64,000 nucleotides of DNA from Yoonia sp034652275 (GTDB lineage Bacteria; Pseudomonadota; Alphaproteobacteria; Rhodobacterales; Rhodobacteraceae). Below are positions 35,929 through 46,749 of the stretch, in pieces. The notes below the pieces were generated by a model, which made no database searches, had not been told where the DNA came from, and saw only the letters and a list, made by a program, of their open reading frames with translations. Location: contig NZ_JAXIWG010000001.1 in NCBI RefSeq assembly GCF_034652275.1, positions 124,001-188,000 on the forward strand, written 5' to 3'. Every line of letters starts with the position of its first letter. Position 1 is the first letter of the stretch. A program made the translations under genes and the position numbers.

Positions 35929-36072
35929 GGTCTGGTCCTTGATGCTATCCGCGCACATTGTCCCTTGCGTGCAGCGGGGGCAAGAGGCGGCGGTTTTGTG
36001 ATCGATCCGCACTGGTATTCGGCGCGCAAACTCCCCAGATACATATCACCCTTACCAAGGCCGGAGACGACA

Positions 36073-36309
36073 ATGACCACCAGCAAAACCCTGTTCACCC
36101 TTGTGACCCTTGTGGCCGCGCTGCCTGCGTTCGCGCAATCCTCGGCGATCGACGTCAATGGCGACGGGCGGTACAGCTTTCCCGAAGTGCAGGCCGCAGC
36201 CCCCGAAGTGTCCGAAGACGACTTTGCCGCCCTCGATACCAACGGCGACGGCTTGCTCGATGCCGAGGAAATCGCGGCGGGCGAAGCGGCTGGCATTCTG
36301 CCACGCTGA
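36073..36309 (+). CDS. Small periplasmic EF-hand protein
   Basis: The 78-residue protein has a signal peptide (MTTSKTLFTLVTLVAALPAFAQ) and two EF-hand loops, DVNGDGRYSFPE and DTNGDGLLDAEE, each with a full set of calcium ligands. It is probably a periplasmic calcium buffer or sensor. GGAG precedes the ATG. A dispersed repeat pair separates it from the convergent ilvN. Confidence 0.88.
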   Translation: MTTSKTLFTLVTLVAALPAFAQSSAIDVNGDGRYSFPEVQAAAPEVSEDDFAALDTNGDGLLDAEEIAAGEAAGILPR

Positions 36310-36352
36310 AGTCCGTCACATCCCCAAGGGGATGTTCGGTGCGCTCCGCGCG

Positions 36353-36423
36353 GGGAGTATTTTTGGAAAAAAGAAGTCGCAAGACGCGCTGATCCACAGC
36401 TTCTTTTTTCTATAAATACTCCC
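36353..36423. repeat. Dispersed intergenic element, copy B (long inverted pair)
   Basis: The 24-base core at 36353-36376 and its near-complement at 36400-36423 (about 3-4 mismatches) could fold into a long stem with a 23-base loop. It lies between convergent genes (EF-hand and ilvN), where it probably serves as a two-way terminator. Confidence 0.8.
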
Positions 36424-36456
36424 GCCGGAGGCCTCCGTCGCGCGGCGCGCGGCGGA

Positions 36457-37020
36457 TCAGACAGCGCCCCGCGACAAGGCGGCAACACCGGTGCGGGCCA
36501 CCTCTTGCAGGCCGAGCGGACGCATCAGATCAGCAAACGCGTCGATCTTCTCGGGTGTGCCGGTGATCTCGAACACGAATGATTCCAGCGTGCTGTCCAC
36601 GACATTGGCGCGGAAGATATCGGCAAGGCGCAGGGCCTCGACGCGGTGTTCGCCTTTGCCGGCGACCTTGAACAGGCCCAGTTCACGTTCCACGCTTGGC
36701 CCTTCGACGGTCAGGTCGTTGACCTTGTGCACGTCGATGATGCGACCCAGCTGCGCCTTGATCTGGATGATGATCTGCGGCGTGCCGGTGGTGACGATGG
36801 TGATGCGCGACCGGTGGCCCTGATGGTCCACCTCGGCCACGGTCAGGCTTTCGATGTTATAGCCGCGCCCCGCAAAGAGCCCGATCACGCGCGCCAGCAC
36901 GCCGGGTTCGTTTTCGACCAGCACAGCCAATGTGTGCCGTTCCACCGTATCGGAATAGCTGGGCCGCAGGTCATAGGCGGAATGGCTGGTCGAGCCTTTT
37001 TTGATTTTCAGCGGTGACAT
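36457..37020 (-). CDS. ilvN: Acetolactate synthase small subunit
   Basis: The 187-residue regulatory subunit has an N-terminal ACT domain (HTLAVLVENEPGVLARVIGLFAGRG in part, NIESLTVAEVD) that gives valine feedback, and a C-terminal domain ending ARTGVAALSRG. It follows ilvB after 30 bases, so it lies under the same attenuator. Confidence 0.97.
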   Translation of the reverse strand: MSPLKIKKGSTSHSAYDLRPSYSDTVERHTLAVLVENEPGVLARVIGLFAGRGYNIESLTVAEVDHQGHRSRITIVTTGTPQIIIQIKAQLGRIIDVHKVNDLTVEGPSVERELGLFKVAGKGEHRVEALRLADIFRANVVDSTLESFVFEITGTPEKIDAFADLMRPLGLQEVARTGVAALSRGAV

Positions 37021-37050
37021 GATCTGTCCCTTATCCTTGAATTGAGAGGC

Positions 37051-38802
<1,752 letters not shown>

Positions 38803-38840
38803 CTCACTCGCCTCATATCCGGTTGTTGCGTTCTCGGCAT

Positions 38841-38866
38841 AAAAAAACCCCCGAGTGTGTCGGGGG
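38841..38866 (-). terminator. ilvBN attenuator terminator
   Basis: On the minus strand CCCCCGA and TCGGGGG form a seven-pair stem around a five-base loop, followed by seven U residues, 38 bases before the ilvB start. Just upstream is CCCATGCGC, which can pair instead with GCGCATGGG inside the leader gene, giving an alternative fold. Confidence 0.88.
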
Positions 38867-38892
38867 CGCATGGGATCGTTATGGATTTACCG

Positions 38893-38940
38893 TCACCGGC
38901 CCATGCGCATGTATTCCACAATTAGTACGACGACGTTCAT
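38893..38940 (-). CDS. ilvBN leader peptide (attenuation)
   Basis: A 15-codon frame reads MNVVVLIVEYMRMGR. Six of residues 3-8 are Val, Leu or Ile, the end products of the pathway. AAAGGA lies six bases before the ATG. Ribosome stalling at these codons when charged branched-chain tRNA is scarce would leave the downstream RNA free to form the antiterminator. The frame is too short for usual gene finding. It is followed by the terminator at 38841-38866. Confidence 0.88.
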   Translation of the reverse strand: MNVVVLIVEYMRMGR

Positions 38941-39043
38941 CGGGTTTCCTTTTGCTGTAACGGGTTCTAGTGCGCCAGCGCGGAGGGGTCAACCACCGCG
39001 CTGGAGAAAATTACGCCTGACTGCGCTTTTTCGCAACTTTCTT

Positions 39044-39961
39044 TCAGAGACCGGCAGTCAGTGCGATATACGCGACATAGGCCACCAACATGCCGCCACC
39101 AACCAGCCGGTTCATCCGCCCGACAAAATAGACAAGTGCCAGCAACAAGAGCGTGATTCCGATCACAACCGGTGTGTCGACGCTCAGGAACCGCGGATCG
39201 ACCGGAATTGGCGTCACGACAGCCGTGATTCCGAGGATGGCGAGGATGTTGAAGATGTTGGACCCCACGATATTGCCCAATGCGATGTCACGTTCGCCCC
39301 GGATCGCGGCCATGACCGTGGTGGCCAGTTCCGGCAGCGATGTGCCGATGGCCACGATGCTCAGGCCGATCATCGCCTCGGATATCCCGAATTCGCGCGC
39401 GATGATGCTGGCGCTTTGCACAAGGTAATGTGCGCCTGCCAACACGGCGGCAAGACCCAGCAAGGTCAGGCCGATGTTCAGCCACAGGCTGGTGGGGGCG
39501 TCAATCTCCTCGACCTCGCCACGCGACCCCTTGAGGCTGATGTACAGATAAACCGCCAGCGCGCTGACCAGCACCAGCCCTTCGGTCAGGCTGACCTCGC
39601 CAGACCAGAAGGCATAGGGCAGGATCAGCACCGCGCCGGTCATCCACAGCAGGTCTTTGCGGACATCCTCGAATCTCAGCACCAGCGGACCGATGACCGC
39701 TGCAATGCCCAGCACCAGCAGGATGTTGGCGATATTCGATCCGATGACATTTCCGATGGCGATGCCGGGTTGCCCGCCAAGCGCGGCATTGAGAGAGACA
39801 AGCAATTCAGGCGTCGATGTGCCGAACCCCACGACGGTTGCACCCACGATCATCGGTGCGACACCAAAGCGCAATGCCAGCCCGCTTGCCCCTTTGACCA
39901 ACCAGTCGCCACCCAGAAAAAGACCCAGAAGGCCGCCGATCAGAATAAGATAGGTAATCAT
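39044..39961 (-). CDS. Calcium/sodium antiporter (CaCA family, YrbG-like)
   Basis: The 305-residue membrane protein has the two CaCA alpha repeats: GFGTSTPELLVSLNAALGG with GNVIGSNIANI, and AIGTSLPELATTVMAAI with GNIVGSNIFNI. The Glu in each TPEL/LPEL motif binds the ion. About ten helices are visible, with a cytoplasmic loop near residue 150 (KGSRGEVEEIDAP). It probably exports calcium in exchange for sodium. Confidence 0.94.
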   Translation of the reverse strand: MITYLILIGGLLGLFLGGDWLVKGASGLALRFGVAPMIVGATVVGFGTSTPELLVSLNAALGGQPGIAIGNVIGSNIANILLVLGIAAVIGPLVLRFEDVRKDLLWMTGAVLILPYAFWSGEVSLTEGLVLVSALAVYLYISLKGSRGEVEEIDAPTSLWLNIGLTLLGLAAVLAGAHYLVQSASIIAREFGISEAMIGLSIVAIGTSLPELATTVMAAIRGERDIALGNIVGSNIFNILAILGITAVVTPIPVDPRFLSVDTPVVIGITLLLLALVYFVGRMNRLVGGGMLVAYVAYIALTAGL

Positions 39962-40063
39962 GCTGTCTCCACCGCTTGCCGTGGGACATGGGGCAGCCGC
40001 GCGCCATGCGCAAGGGCGGGGAGGCGAAATTTCCGTCCGCCCCGCATGTTCTAAAATGCCCGC

Positions 40064-40906
40064 TTAGCTGTTGAAATCGCTTGCGGCGTGCCGTTCGGGC
40101 AGTTGTTCGTGCGCCTCGCCCCATGTGCGGTTGACCATCTGCCCGCGCGCATAGGCAGGCCGCGCAAAGATCGCATCCGCCCAACGGTTCACGTTTTTAT
40201 AGGACGCCGCATCAAGGAATGTCGCGGCATCGCCGTAAGCGCCGCCCTTAACCAGACGCCCGTACCACGGCGCGATGGCCATATCCGCGATGGAATAGGC
40301 TTCCCCCGCGATATACGCGCGGTCGGCCAGCTGCCGATCAAGCACGTCAAGCTGGCGCTTGGTTTCCATCGCGAAACGGTTGATCGGATATTCGAATTTT
40401 TCCGGCGCATAGGCGTAAAAGTGTCCAAAGCCGCCACCAAGGTAGGGGGCCGATCCTTGCAGCCAGAACAGCCAGTTCAGCGTTTCGGTCCGGCCTGCGA
40501 TGTCCTTTGGCAGAAAAGCGTCGAATTTTTCCGCCAGATACAGCAGGATCGCGCCGCTTTCGAATACGCGCAGGCCGGTGTCGCGGTCGAACAGGGCAGG
40601 GATCTTGGAATTGGGGTTCACGCCGACAAAGCCGCTGCCGAACTGGTCGCCTTTGTTGATGTCGATCAGCCAGGCGTCGTATTCGGCGCCCGCGTGGCCT
40701 GCGGCCAGCAATTCCTCGAACATCAGCGTGACCTTCACGCCGTTCGGTGTCGCCAGCGAATAAAGCTGGTGGGGATGCGCGCCTTGCGGCAGGTCCTTGT
40801 CATGGGTGGCACCTGCGATGGGCCGGTTGATGCTGGCGAACTGGCCACCGTTTTCGGCGTCCCATGTCCAGACCTTGGGCGGGGTATAGGGCTTTTGATC
40901 GGTCAT
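40064..40906 (-). CDS. yghU: Glutathione-dependent disulfide-bond oxidoreductase YghU
   Basis: The 280-residue protein belongs to the Nu-class glutathione transferases. It has the YghU pattern: YTPPKVWTWD, a thioredoxin-like domain with GDQFGSGFVGVNPNSKIPAL and FESGAILLYLAEKF, and the helical domain with FGHFYAYAPEKFEYPINRF. It reduces disulfide bonds with two glutathione molecules. It is divergent from the LysM gene across a 243-base gap in which no further gene was found. Confidence 0.95.
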   Translation of the reverse strand: MTDQKPYTPPKVWTWDAENGGQFASINRPIAGATHDKDLPQGAHPHQLYSLATPNGVKVTLMFEELLAAGHAGAEYDAWLIDINKGDQFGSGFVGVNPNSKIPALFDRDTGLRVFESGAILLYLAEKFDAFLPKDIAGRTETLNWLFWLQGSAPYLGGGFGHFYAYAPEKFEYPINRFAMETKRQLDVLDRQLADRAYIAGEAYSIADMAIAPWYGRLVKGGAYGDAATFLDAASYKNVNRWADAIFARPAYARGQMVNRTWGEAHEQLPERHAASDFNS

Positions 40907-41149
40907 CGCTTGCTCCTGCGGATTGGGTTTGCTGCCTTAAACCAGCCTTGCGCCATGGAAAACAAGCCCGCTTGCGGCACTAAACCGTGACCTGCTGAAA
41001 CCATCCGGTGGCGGTGATTTTGGCTGACACGACCACAAAGGCGGTGCGTGCGCGTATCTGAACCTGCATTTGCACCGTTTTGGTCAACATTTCGCCTTTT
41101 TGTGCGGGATAGTCGTGCGAAAGGAAACCGACAACAGGAAGGAATGCCC

Positions 41150-42313
41150 ATGTCCACATTTGCAGGCCACAGCCGGACGGACCGAACGACACGCATGAAA
41201 TTCACGACAACCTCGGCCTTGGCCAGCGTTCTTGCGACCTCTGCTGGGTTGCTGATCGGCGGCAGCCAGAGCGTTGCGGCGCAGGAGCTTTGCACAAGCT
41301 ATACGGTCGTGCGCGGCGATACGCTCAGCCAGATCGCCAGCACCGCAGGCGTGCAGGGCGGCTTTCAGGCGCTGTTCAACGCCAATACCAATATCCTGCG
41401 CTCGCCCAACCTGCTGGAAGTGGGGCAGGTGCTTGCCATTCCTTGCGCGGACGGATCATTGCCCGGTGCGACCGCTGTCGCCGCTGCACCCGCAGCGCCG
41501 GTTGAAGAACCCGTCGCCGTGGCCGAGCCCGAAGTGGTCGAGGCTGAACCCGCCCCCGCCGCCGCGCCAACCCGCGCCTTGCGCGTTGTGACCGCCAGTG
41601 GCTATGCGCCTTTCACCGACAAGGACCTGCCCGGTGGCGGGCTGTTCACCCAGCTTGTGCTGCGGGCGTTCGAACTGGGCAATCCCGATCAGGAGGTCAA
41701 CTTTTTCTTCGTGAACGACTGGAACGCGCAGCTGGACAACCTGCTGCCGTCGGGGGCTGTCGATATGGCTTTCCCGTGGTTCAAACCCGATTGCGATGCG
41801 GTCGAGCTTTTGTCGGCACCCAACGCCTATCGCTGCACGGATTTCAACCATTCCGATCCGTTCTATGACGCGCTTGTGGGCTATTACACGCTGGCTGGCA
41901 GCCCGTATGAAGGAGCAACGGAATATTCCGACCTGCTGGGTGCGCGGCTCTGCCGTCCTGATGCATGGTTCACCTTCGACATGGAAGCCGAAGGGCTGGT
42001 TGCACCTGCCATTACGCTGACGCAGGTCACACAGCTTGAATGCTGGGACCTGCTGGATGCGGGCGAAGTCGATGTGGTCACCTATGACGCGCTGCCCGCC
42101 GAGGATGACGCGCGCACCAAAGGCATGACCGACCGTGTTGTCTCTCTTGACGCGCTGACGACGACGGCGACGCTGCATGTCTTCGTGGCCAAGGACAATG
42201 CCGAGGCGAACGCCGCCTTGCCCTTTATCAACGCGGGTCTGGAAGAACTGCGCCTGACGGGCGAATGGTTCACCATCGTGCGCGAAGGCATTCAGGCAAC
42301 CATCGAAAACTGA
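41150..42313 (+). CDS. LysM domain fused to periplasmic solute-binding protein
   Basis: The 387-residue exported protein has an N-terminal signal region, a LysM domain (YTVVRGDTLSQIASTAG to NLLEVGQVLAIPC, about residues 48-98), an Ala/Pro/Glu linker and a family-3 type solute-binding domain (RALRVVTASGYAPFTDKDL onwards). AGGAAGG favours ATG 41150; ATG 41195 would give a more usual signal peptide. No permease genes are adjacent, so it may bind a ligand near peptidoglycan and work as a sensor. The neighbour is a Cache kinase-regulator pair. Confidence 0.87.
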   Translation: MSTFAGHSRTDRTTRMKFTTTSALASVLATSAGLLIGGSQSVAAQELCTSYTVVRGDTLSQIASTAGVQGGFQALFNANTNILRSPNLLEVGQVLAIPCADGSLPGATAVAAAPAAPVEEPVAVAEPEVVEAEPAPAAAPTRALRVVTASGYAPFTDKDLPGGGLFTQLVLRAFELGNPDQEVNFFFVNDWNAQLDNLLPSGAVDMAFPWFKPDCDAVELLSAPNAYRCTDFNHSDPFYDALVGYYTLAGSPYEGATEYSDLLGARLCRPDAWFTFDMEAEGLVAPAITLTQVTQLECWDLLDAGEVDVVTYDALPAEDDARTKGMTDRVVSLDALTTTATLHVFVAKDNAEANAALPFINAGLEELRLTGEWFTIVREGIQATIEN

Positions 42314-42338
42314 TCCCACCCTCCCGGGGATCACATCT

Positions 42339-42366
42339 CCGCCCCTTTCACGGGGGGCGGCTTTTT
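42339..42366. terminator. Terminator between LysM gene and response regulator
   Basis: CCGCCCC (42339-42345) pairs with GGGGCGG (42354-42360), followed by TTTTT. It lies between the convergent genes and touches the stop of the regulator. Confidence 0.75.
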
Positions 42367-42995
42367 CATTTTCCGGTGCCCTGCAAGACGCCGTTTTCCA
42401 GCGCATAGCGCGTCAGCCCCGCGGTCGAGCTGATGCCAAGCTTGCGTTTGATGTTGTTGCGGTGGGTTTCCACCGTGCGCACCGAAATATCCAGCGCCAG
42501 CGCCACGTCCTTGTTCGATTTGCCTTGTGCCAAGGCCAGCAGGATCGTCTGTTCGCGCCCTGTCAGCGGTTCGCGCCCGTCGCGGGTGCGCGGCTCCAGC
42601 GAACCTTTGGCACCGGTGCACAGGTATTGATCGCCGCGCATGACCACGTCGATGGCGGTGCGGATTTCCTCGGTCGGCACGTCCTTGAGGATATAGCCCC
42701 GCGCCCCGTGGCTGAGCGCGGCACGGATATATTCGGGGCTGTCATGCATCGACAGGATCACGACCCGCGTCTGCGGACGCAGGTCAAGGATCATTTCGGC
42801 GGCATGCAATCCCGACAGGCCGGGCATATTCACATCGAGCAGGATCACATCGGGTTGCAGCCGCAGCACGCTGTCCACCGCTGCCTGTCCGTCGTTCAGC
42901 GTGGCAACGACACTGATGTCGGGATAGCTTTCAAGGATGGACTGGATGCCTTCGGCCACCATCGGATGGTCATCGACGATCACGACCTTGATCAT
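42366..42995 (-). CDS. NarL/FixJ-family response regulator
   Basis: The 209-residue regulator has a receiver domain (phospho-acceptor Asp54 in ILLDVNMPGL, acidic pair VDDHP, Lys in GYILKDV) and a C-terminal LuxR-type helix-turn-helix (LTGREQTILLALAQGKSNKDVALALDI in part, SVRTVETHRNNIKRKL). Its start overlaps the kinase stop by four bases. It probably controls the divergent TRAP operon. Confidence 0.94.
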   Translation of the reverse strand: MIKVVIVDDHPMVAEGIQSILESYPDISVVATLNDGQAAVDSVLRLQPDVILLDVNMPGLSGLHAAEMILDLRPQTRVVILSMHDSPEYIRAALSHGARGYILKDVPTEEIRTAIDVVMRGDQYLCTGAKGSLEPRTRDGREPLTGREQTILLALAQGKSNKDVALALDISVRTVETHRNNIKRKLGISSTAGLTRYALENGVLQGTGK

Positions 42996-44416
42996 GCCGG
43001 TTTTTCCTTTGTGTTTGCTCTGTCGGGGCTGAGCATATGGCTCAACGGGACGCGGGCTTCAATGGTTGTGCCCTTGCCGGGGGCGGACCGGACCGACAAG
43101 GCCCCGCCCAGCTGCTGGGCGCGTTCTTGCATATTGCGCAGCCCCAGCCCGGCACCGCTGCGCGCGGGTGGCGGCCAGACCATGCCGCGGCCGTTATCGG
43201 TGATGCGCAATTCCGCGCCTTGGCGCGTGCCGCGCAAAACGATCTCGACCTTGTCGGCCATGGCGTGCCGTTCGATATTGTTCAGCGCTTCCTGCGCGAT
43301 CCGGTACAGCGCGATGCGTGCGTCGTCGTCCAGACGGTTGCGGAACACCACGGTCTCGAGCGTCACAGTTACCCCCGTGCGGGCGCTGAATTCATCCGTG
43401 AGCGAGCGCAGCGCCGCCCCCAGCCCCAGATCGTCAAGGATGCCGGGGCGCAGGTCGCGGCTGATCCGGCGTACCTCCTGAATGGCCGAGCCAAGCTGGT
43501 CGATCCCCTTGTTCAGGCTGTCGCCCGTATCCGGCCCCAGCTTGCGGCGCGTCAGTTCCAGCGCATAACGCACACCGACCAGCATCTGGCTGATCCCGTC
43601 GTGCAGTTCGCGCGCGACGCGCCCGCGTTCTTCTTCTTGCGTGTCGATAATCCGCTGGGTCAGTTGTTGCAGCCTGCCATCGGCCAGCCGCCTTTGGCGC
43701 ACGGTCAGGAAAATCCCGCTCAGAAACACCCCCAGCACGGCCAGAATGGCGATGCCTGCGACATAAAAGGACGTGCGCCTGATCCGGCTTTCCACCTCGC
43801 CGCGGGCTGCAGCGGCGGTATCAAGAATGTCGTCGATGAACACGCCTGTGCCGATTGCCCACCGCCAGCTTTGATAGCCGCGCACATAGACTTCCATCCG
43901 TCCGTAAGCCCCCGTAGACGGCTTGGGCCAGTCAAAGCTGTGAAACCCGCCGCCGGACCGCGCAAGACGGATCAATTCATCGGTGATCGGCACGCCGTTC
44001 GGGTCGGTCATGCCGGCCCAGTTGCGGTTGATCAGAAAGGTCTGGCGCGGGGCGACCAGATTGTTGCCGTCATAGTCAAAGACGAAGAAATACCCTTCCT
44101 GCCCGTAAAGCATCGCGGCCAGCACGCGGCTGACGGCCAGTTTCGCCTCTTCGTCATCGGGAGCGGCACTGCCGGTCGTGCCCGACACCGCCGCCATCGC
44201 GATCGAGACGTAATTGGTCAATTCCTCGCGCTTGGTTGCAATCAGGCGCTGTTCAAGTGCGCGCAATTCGCTTTCTGCCAGCTGGTTGAACTGGGCCGAG
44301 ACGACCAGCCAGATCAGGAACACTGCCACGACAAGGGGCAGGGTGGCCAGCAACAGCAGTTTTTGGCCATAGCTCAGCGGTCTGCCCGTGGGCCCTAGGG
44401 AAATCGGCGAGGTCAT
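42992..44416 (-). CDS. Cache-domain sensor histidine kinase (HisKA_3)
   Basis: The 474-residue membrane kinase has TM1 at about 20-40, a periplasmic single-Cache domain (about 42-205, with YGQEGYFFVFDYDGNNLVAP and NRNWAGMTDPNG), TM2 at about 215-238, then a HisKA_3 domain with phospho-His272 (ARELHDGISQ) and an HATPase domain (LYRIAQEALNNIERHA, ITDNGRGM). Single-Cache sensors often bind small organic acids, which fits the TRAP operon divergently encoded 193 bases away. Confidence 0.94.
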   Translation of the reverse strand: MTSPISLGPTGRPLSYGQKLLLLATLPLVVAVFLIWLVVSAQFNQLAESELRALEQRLIATKREELTNYVSIAMAAVSGTTGSAAPDDEEAKLAVSRVLAAMLYGQEGYFFVFDYDGNNLVAPRQTFLINRNWAGMTDPNGVPITDELIRLARSGGGFHSFDWPKPSTGAYGRMEVYVRGYQSWRWAIGTGVFIDDILDTAAAARGEVESRIRRTSFYVAGIAILAVLGVFLSGIFLTVRQRRLADGRLQQLTQRIIDTQEEERGRVARELHDGISQMLVGVRYALELTRRKLGPDTGDSLNKGIDQLGSAIQEVRRISRDLRPGILDDLGLGAALRSLTDEFSARTGVTVTLETVVFRNRLDDDARIALYRIAQEALNNIERHAMADKVEIVLRGTRQGAELRITDNGRGMVWPPPARSGAGLGLRNMQERAQQLGGALSVRSAPGKGTTIEARVPLSHMLSPDRANTKEKPA

Positions 44417-44494
44417 GGCCCAGCGTTACGGGCAAAGCCGCAGCGTGGCAAATGCGTTTCGTTGCGCAAAGGCGCGCAGGAAGAAATTACACGC

Positions 44495-44502
44495 CTACGT
44501 AG
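44495..44502. promoter_or_regulatory. Candidate regulator site in kinase/TRAP divergent region
   Basis: CTACGTAG is a perfect eight-base palindrome, followed by TTCTGCGGATA, in the 193-base region between the divergent kinase and dctP genes. It is a reasonable candidate for the NarL-type regulator, but the binding sequence is not known. Confidence 0.35.
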
Positions 44503-44609
44503 TTCTGCGGATAGTCGATTCTTTTCTTGCGCGATACCAATCATCTTGCCAAACATTGCCGTTATTCATGCGACGTGCATGACCAACAAAAACATCTGGG
44601 AGGAAATTC

Positions 44610-45692
44610 ATGGACCGTCGGTCTTTTCTGAAGAATTCAGCGCTTGGTGGCTCTGCCGCTGCCGCAACAGCGCTTGCCGCACCTGCCTATGCGCAGGGCA
44701 ACCGGACGCTGACCTTTGTCACGACATGGGGCCGCGGCCTTGCCGGTGTGCATGACAGCGCACAGTATTGCGCAGACATGATCACCGCGATGTCCGATGG
44801 TCAGCTGACTGTCGATCTCAAGGCTGCAGGCGAACTGGTCGGCGCGTTTGAAGTGTTCGACGCTGTCGCTGCCGGTCAGGCCGACATGTATCACGGCGTG
44901 GACTACTATTTCCTTGGCCAGCATCCTGCGTTCTCGTTCTTCTCGCAGATCCCCTTCGGCATGACCTTCATGGAATATGCCAACTGGATCGACCATGACG
45001 GCGGCCGCGAACTGGCGGACGAGCTTTATTCGATCTTTGGCCTCAAGTCCTTCTCGGCAGGCAACACCGGCCCACAGTCGGGCGGTTGGTTTGCCAAGGA
45101 AATGAACGGCCCCGAAGATTTCCAGGGTCTGCGCTTCCGTATGCCCGGTCAGGGTGGTCAGGTGCTGGGCAAGCTCGGCGCATCGGTGCAGAACCTTCCG
45201 GGTGCCGAAGTGTACCAGGCGCTGGCCTCGGGTGCGATCGACGGGACCGAATGGATCGGGCCATGGGCGGACGAGACTGCAGGCTTCCAGGAAATCACCA
45301 AGTTCTATTACACCGCCGGTTTCCACGAGCCTGGGCCGAACCTGAACCTGGTCATGAACCTCGACGTTTACGAAAGCCTGACACCGGCGCAGCAGTCGAT
45401 CGTCGAAAACGCAAGCCGCGCCAGCAGCATCTGGACGATGTCGCTGTTCATGGCCCGCAACTCGGCCGCGCTGTCGCGTTTGCAGGCCGGTGGCGTGCAG
45501 GTTCTGGAATTCGCAGACAGCATCTGGGATGCGTTCAGCGCGGCCTCGGACGAAGTCGTTGCCGAAGGCATGAGCGATCCGATCTATGCGCGTTGCCACG
45601 AAAGCTACATGGCCTCGATGAGAAGCTCGGCCCAGTGGTCGAGCATTTCGGAAGGCGCGTACCTGGCACAGCGCAACCGCCTGAAAGGCTAA
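44610..45692 (+). CDS. dctP: TRAP transporter solute-binding protein (DctP family)
   Basis: The 360-residue periplasmic receptor has a Tat-type signal (MDRRSFLKNSALGG, cleaved near AYAQG). Features of the TakP-like branch are FRMPGQGGQVLGKLGASVQN and IDGTEWIGPWADETAGFQE, where Arg and Trp contact a carboxylate. TakP of Rhodobacter binds 2-oxoacids such as pyruvate, so a 2-oxo or monocarboxylate substrate is likely here. GGGAGGAA precedes the ATG. Confidence 0.92.
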   Translation: MDRRSFLKNSALGGSAAAATALAAPAYAQGNRTLTFVTTWGRGLAGVHDSAQYCADMITAMSDGQLTVDLKAAGELVGAFEVFDAVAAGQADMYHGVDYYFLGQHPAFSFFSQIPFGMTFMEYANWIDHDGGRELADELYSIFGLKSFSAGNTGPQSGGWFAKEMNGPEDFQGLRFRMPGQGGQVLGKLGASVQNLPGAEVYQALASGAIDGTEWIGPWADETAGFQEITKFYYTAGFHEPGPNLNLVMNLDVYESLTPAQQSIVENASRASSIWTMSLFMARNSAALSRLQAGGVQVLEFADSIWDAFSAASDEVVAEGMSDPIYARCHESYMASMRSSAQWSSISEGAYLAQRNRLKG

Positions 45693-45728
45693 GGCCGATG
45701 CCGACACTGTCGGTATGAATCGGCGCAG

Positions 45729-45760
45729 GAAGGCCCGCGGGTGCTGCGGGCCTTCTTTGC
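45729..45760 (+). terminator. Attenuating terminator between dctP and dctQ
   Basis: A perfect ten-pair stem (GAAGGCCCGC and complement) with a seven-base loop is followed by TTTGC. It lies within the TRAP operon and probably makes the binding protein more abundant than the membrane subunits. Confidence 0.8.
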
Positions 45761-45789
45761 ATGGCGTCATGGACGAACGGGGATAGATC

Positions 45790-46734
45790 ATGGGACTGGT
45801 GGACGCATGGGGCGGCAACGCCTTTGGCTGGGTCGCGGCGCATCTGATCGAAGCATTCTACAACATCGGTTTCGCGCTGCTGAACCCCGGCCTGTGGCTG
45901 GCGTGGGTGCCACATATCAACGGCCCGATGGAACCCGCCGCCAAAGAAGCGCTGGCGCGGTTCATTTATTACGGCGCCTCGGTCGAATTGTTCTTTGCCG
46001 TGCTGGTGATCTTTCTGGTGGTCACGATTGCGGGGATGATCTTCAACCGGTTCATGTGGGGCTGTGTGCGCACGCTCGAAGGGTTTGCCAACGGCGTTGG
46101 GCGTATCGCGGCCTGGGCGGGGCTGTTGATGGTCCTGCAACAGATAGTCATCATCTTCCTGCAAGGCATCTTTGCCGTTTCGAACATCAGCATAGGGTTT
46201 GGCGTCACTTTTGAACGCCCCGTGAGCTGGTGGTCGGACGAGCTGAAACTTTACAACGCCATCGTGATCACCATGTGCGCGACCTACACTTTCGTGCAGG
46301 GCGGCCATGTGCGGGTGGACCTTGTCTATTCGGCAATCAGCTATCGCGCCAAACGCGTCGTGGATATGTTCGGGTCGCTGTTTTTCATGGTGCCCGCATC
46401 CATCGTGATCTGGCTTTACGGCTGGTTTTTCATGTGGCGGCATCTGGTGCTGCCCAACGCCTCTGCCTCGGACACGCTCGACCGGTTGATGACACGTTCG
46501 CAGGCGTTCCAGTGGAACATCGAGACGATCAGCACATCCGCCAACGGGTTCGACGCCTATTTCCTGTTCAAGATCCTGCTTTTGGTCTTCACCTTCATGG
46601 TGCTGGTGCAGGCGGTCGCGTTCTTCTACCGGTCGTTCCTTGAATGGAAAGAAGGCGAAGCCAGCGAAGGCAAATACCTCGATAAAGACAAGCTGGGCGA
46701 CGAGACCGCCGAACTTGTTGCCAAAATTCATTAA
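45790..46734 (+). CDS. dctQ: TRAP transporter small permease subunit (DctQ family, long form)
   Basis: The 314-residue membrane protein is much longer than usual DctQ (about 160-200). It has an N-terminal extension with a membrane segment (FFAVLVIFLVVTIAGMIF) before the DctQ core of four helices (ITMCATYTFVQGGHVRVDL is the family motif) and a charged C-terminal tail. It would pair with the large DctM encoded 15 bases downstream. Confidence 0.9.
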   Translation: MGLVDAWGGNAFGWVAAHLIEAFYNIGFALLNPGLWLAWVPHINGPMEPAAKEALARFIYYGASVELFFAVLVIFLVVTIAGMIFNRFMWGCVRTLEGFANGVGRIAAWAGLLMVLQQIVIIFLQGIFAVSNISIGFGVTFERPVSWWSDELKLYNAIVITMCATYTFVQGGHVRVDLVYSAISYRAKRVVDMFGSLFFMVPASIVIWLYGWFFMWRHLVLPNASASDTLDRLMTRSQAFQWNIETISTSANGFDAYFLFKILLLVFTFMVLVQAVAFFYRSFLEWKEGEASEGKYLDKDKLGDETAELVAKIH

Positions 46735-46749
46735 CAGAACGGATTTATC

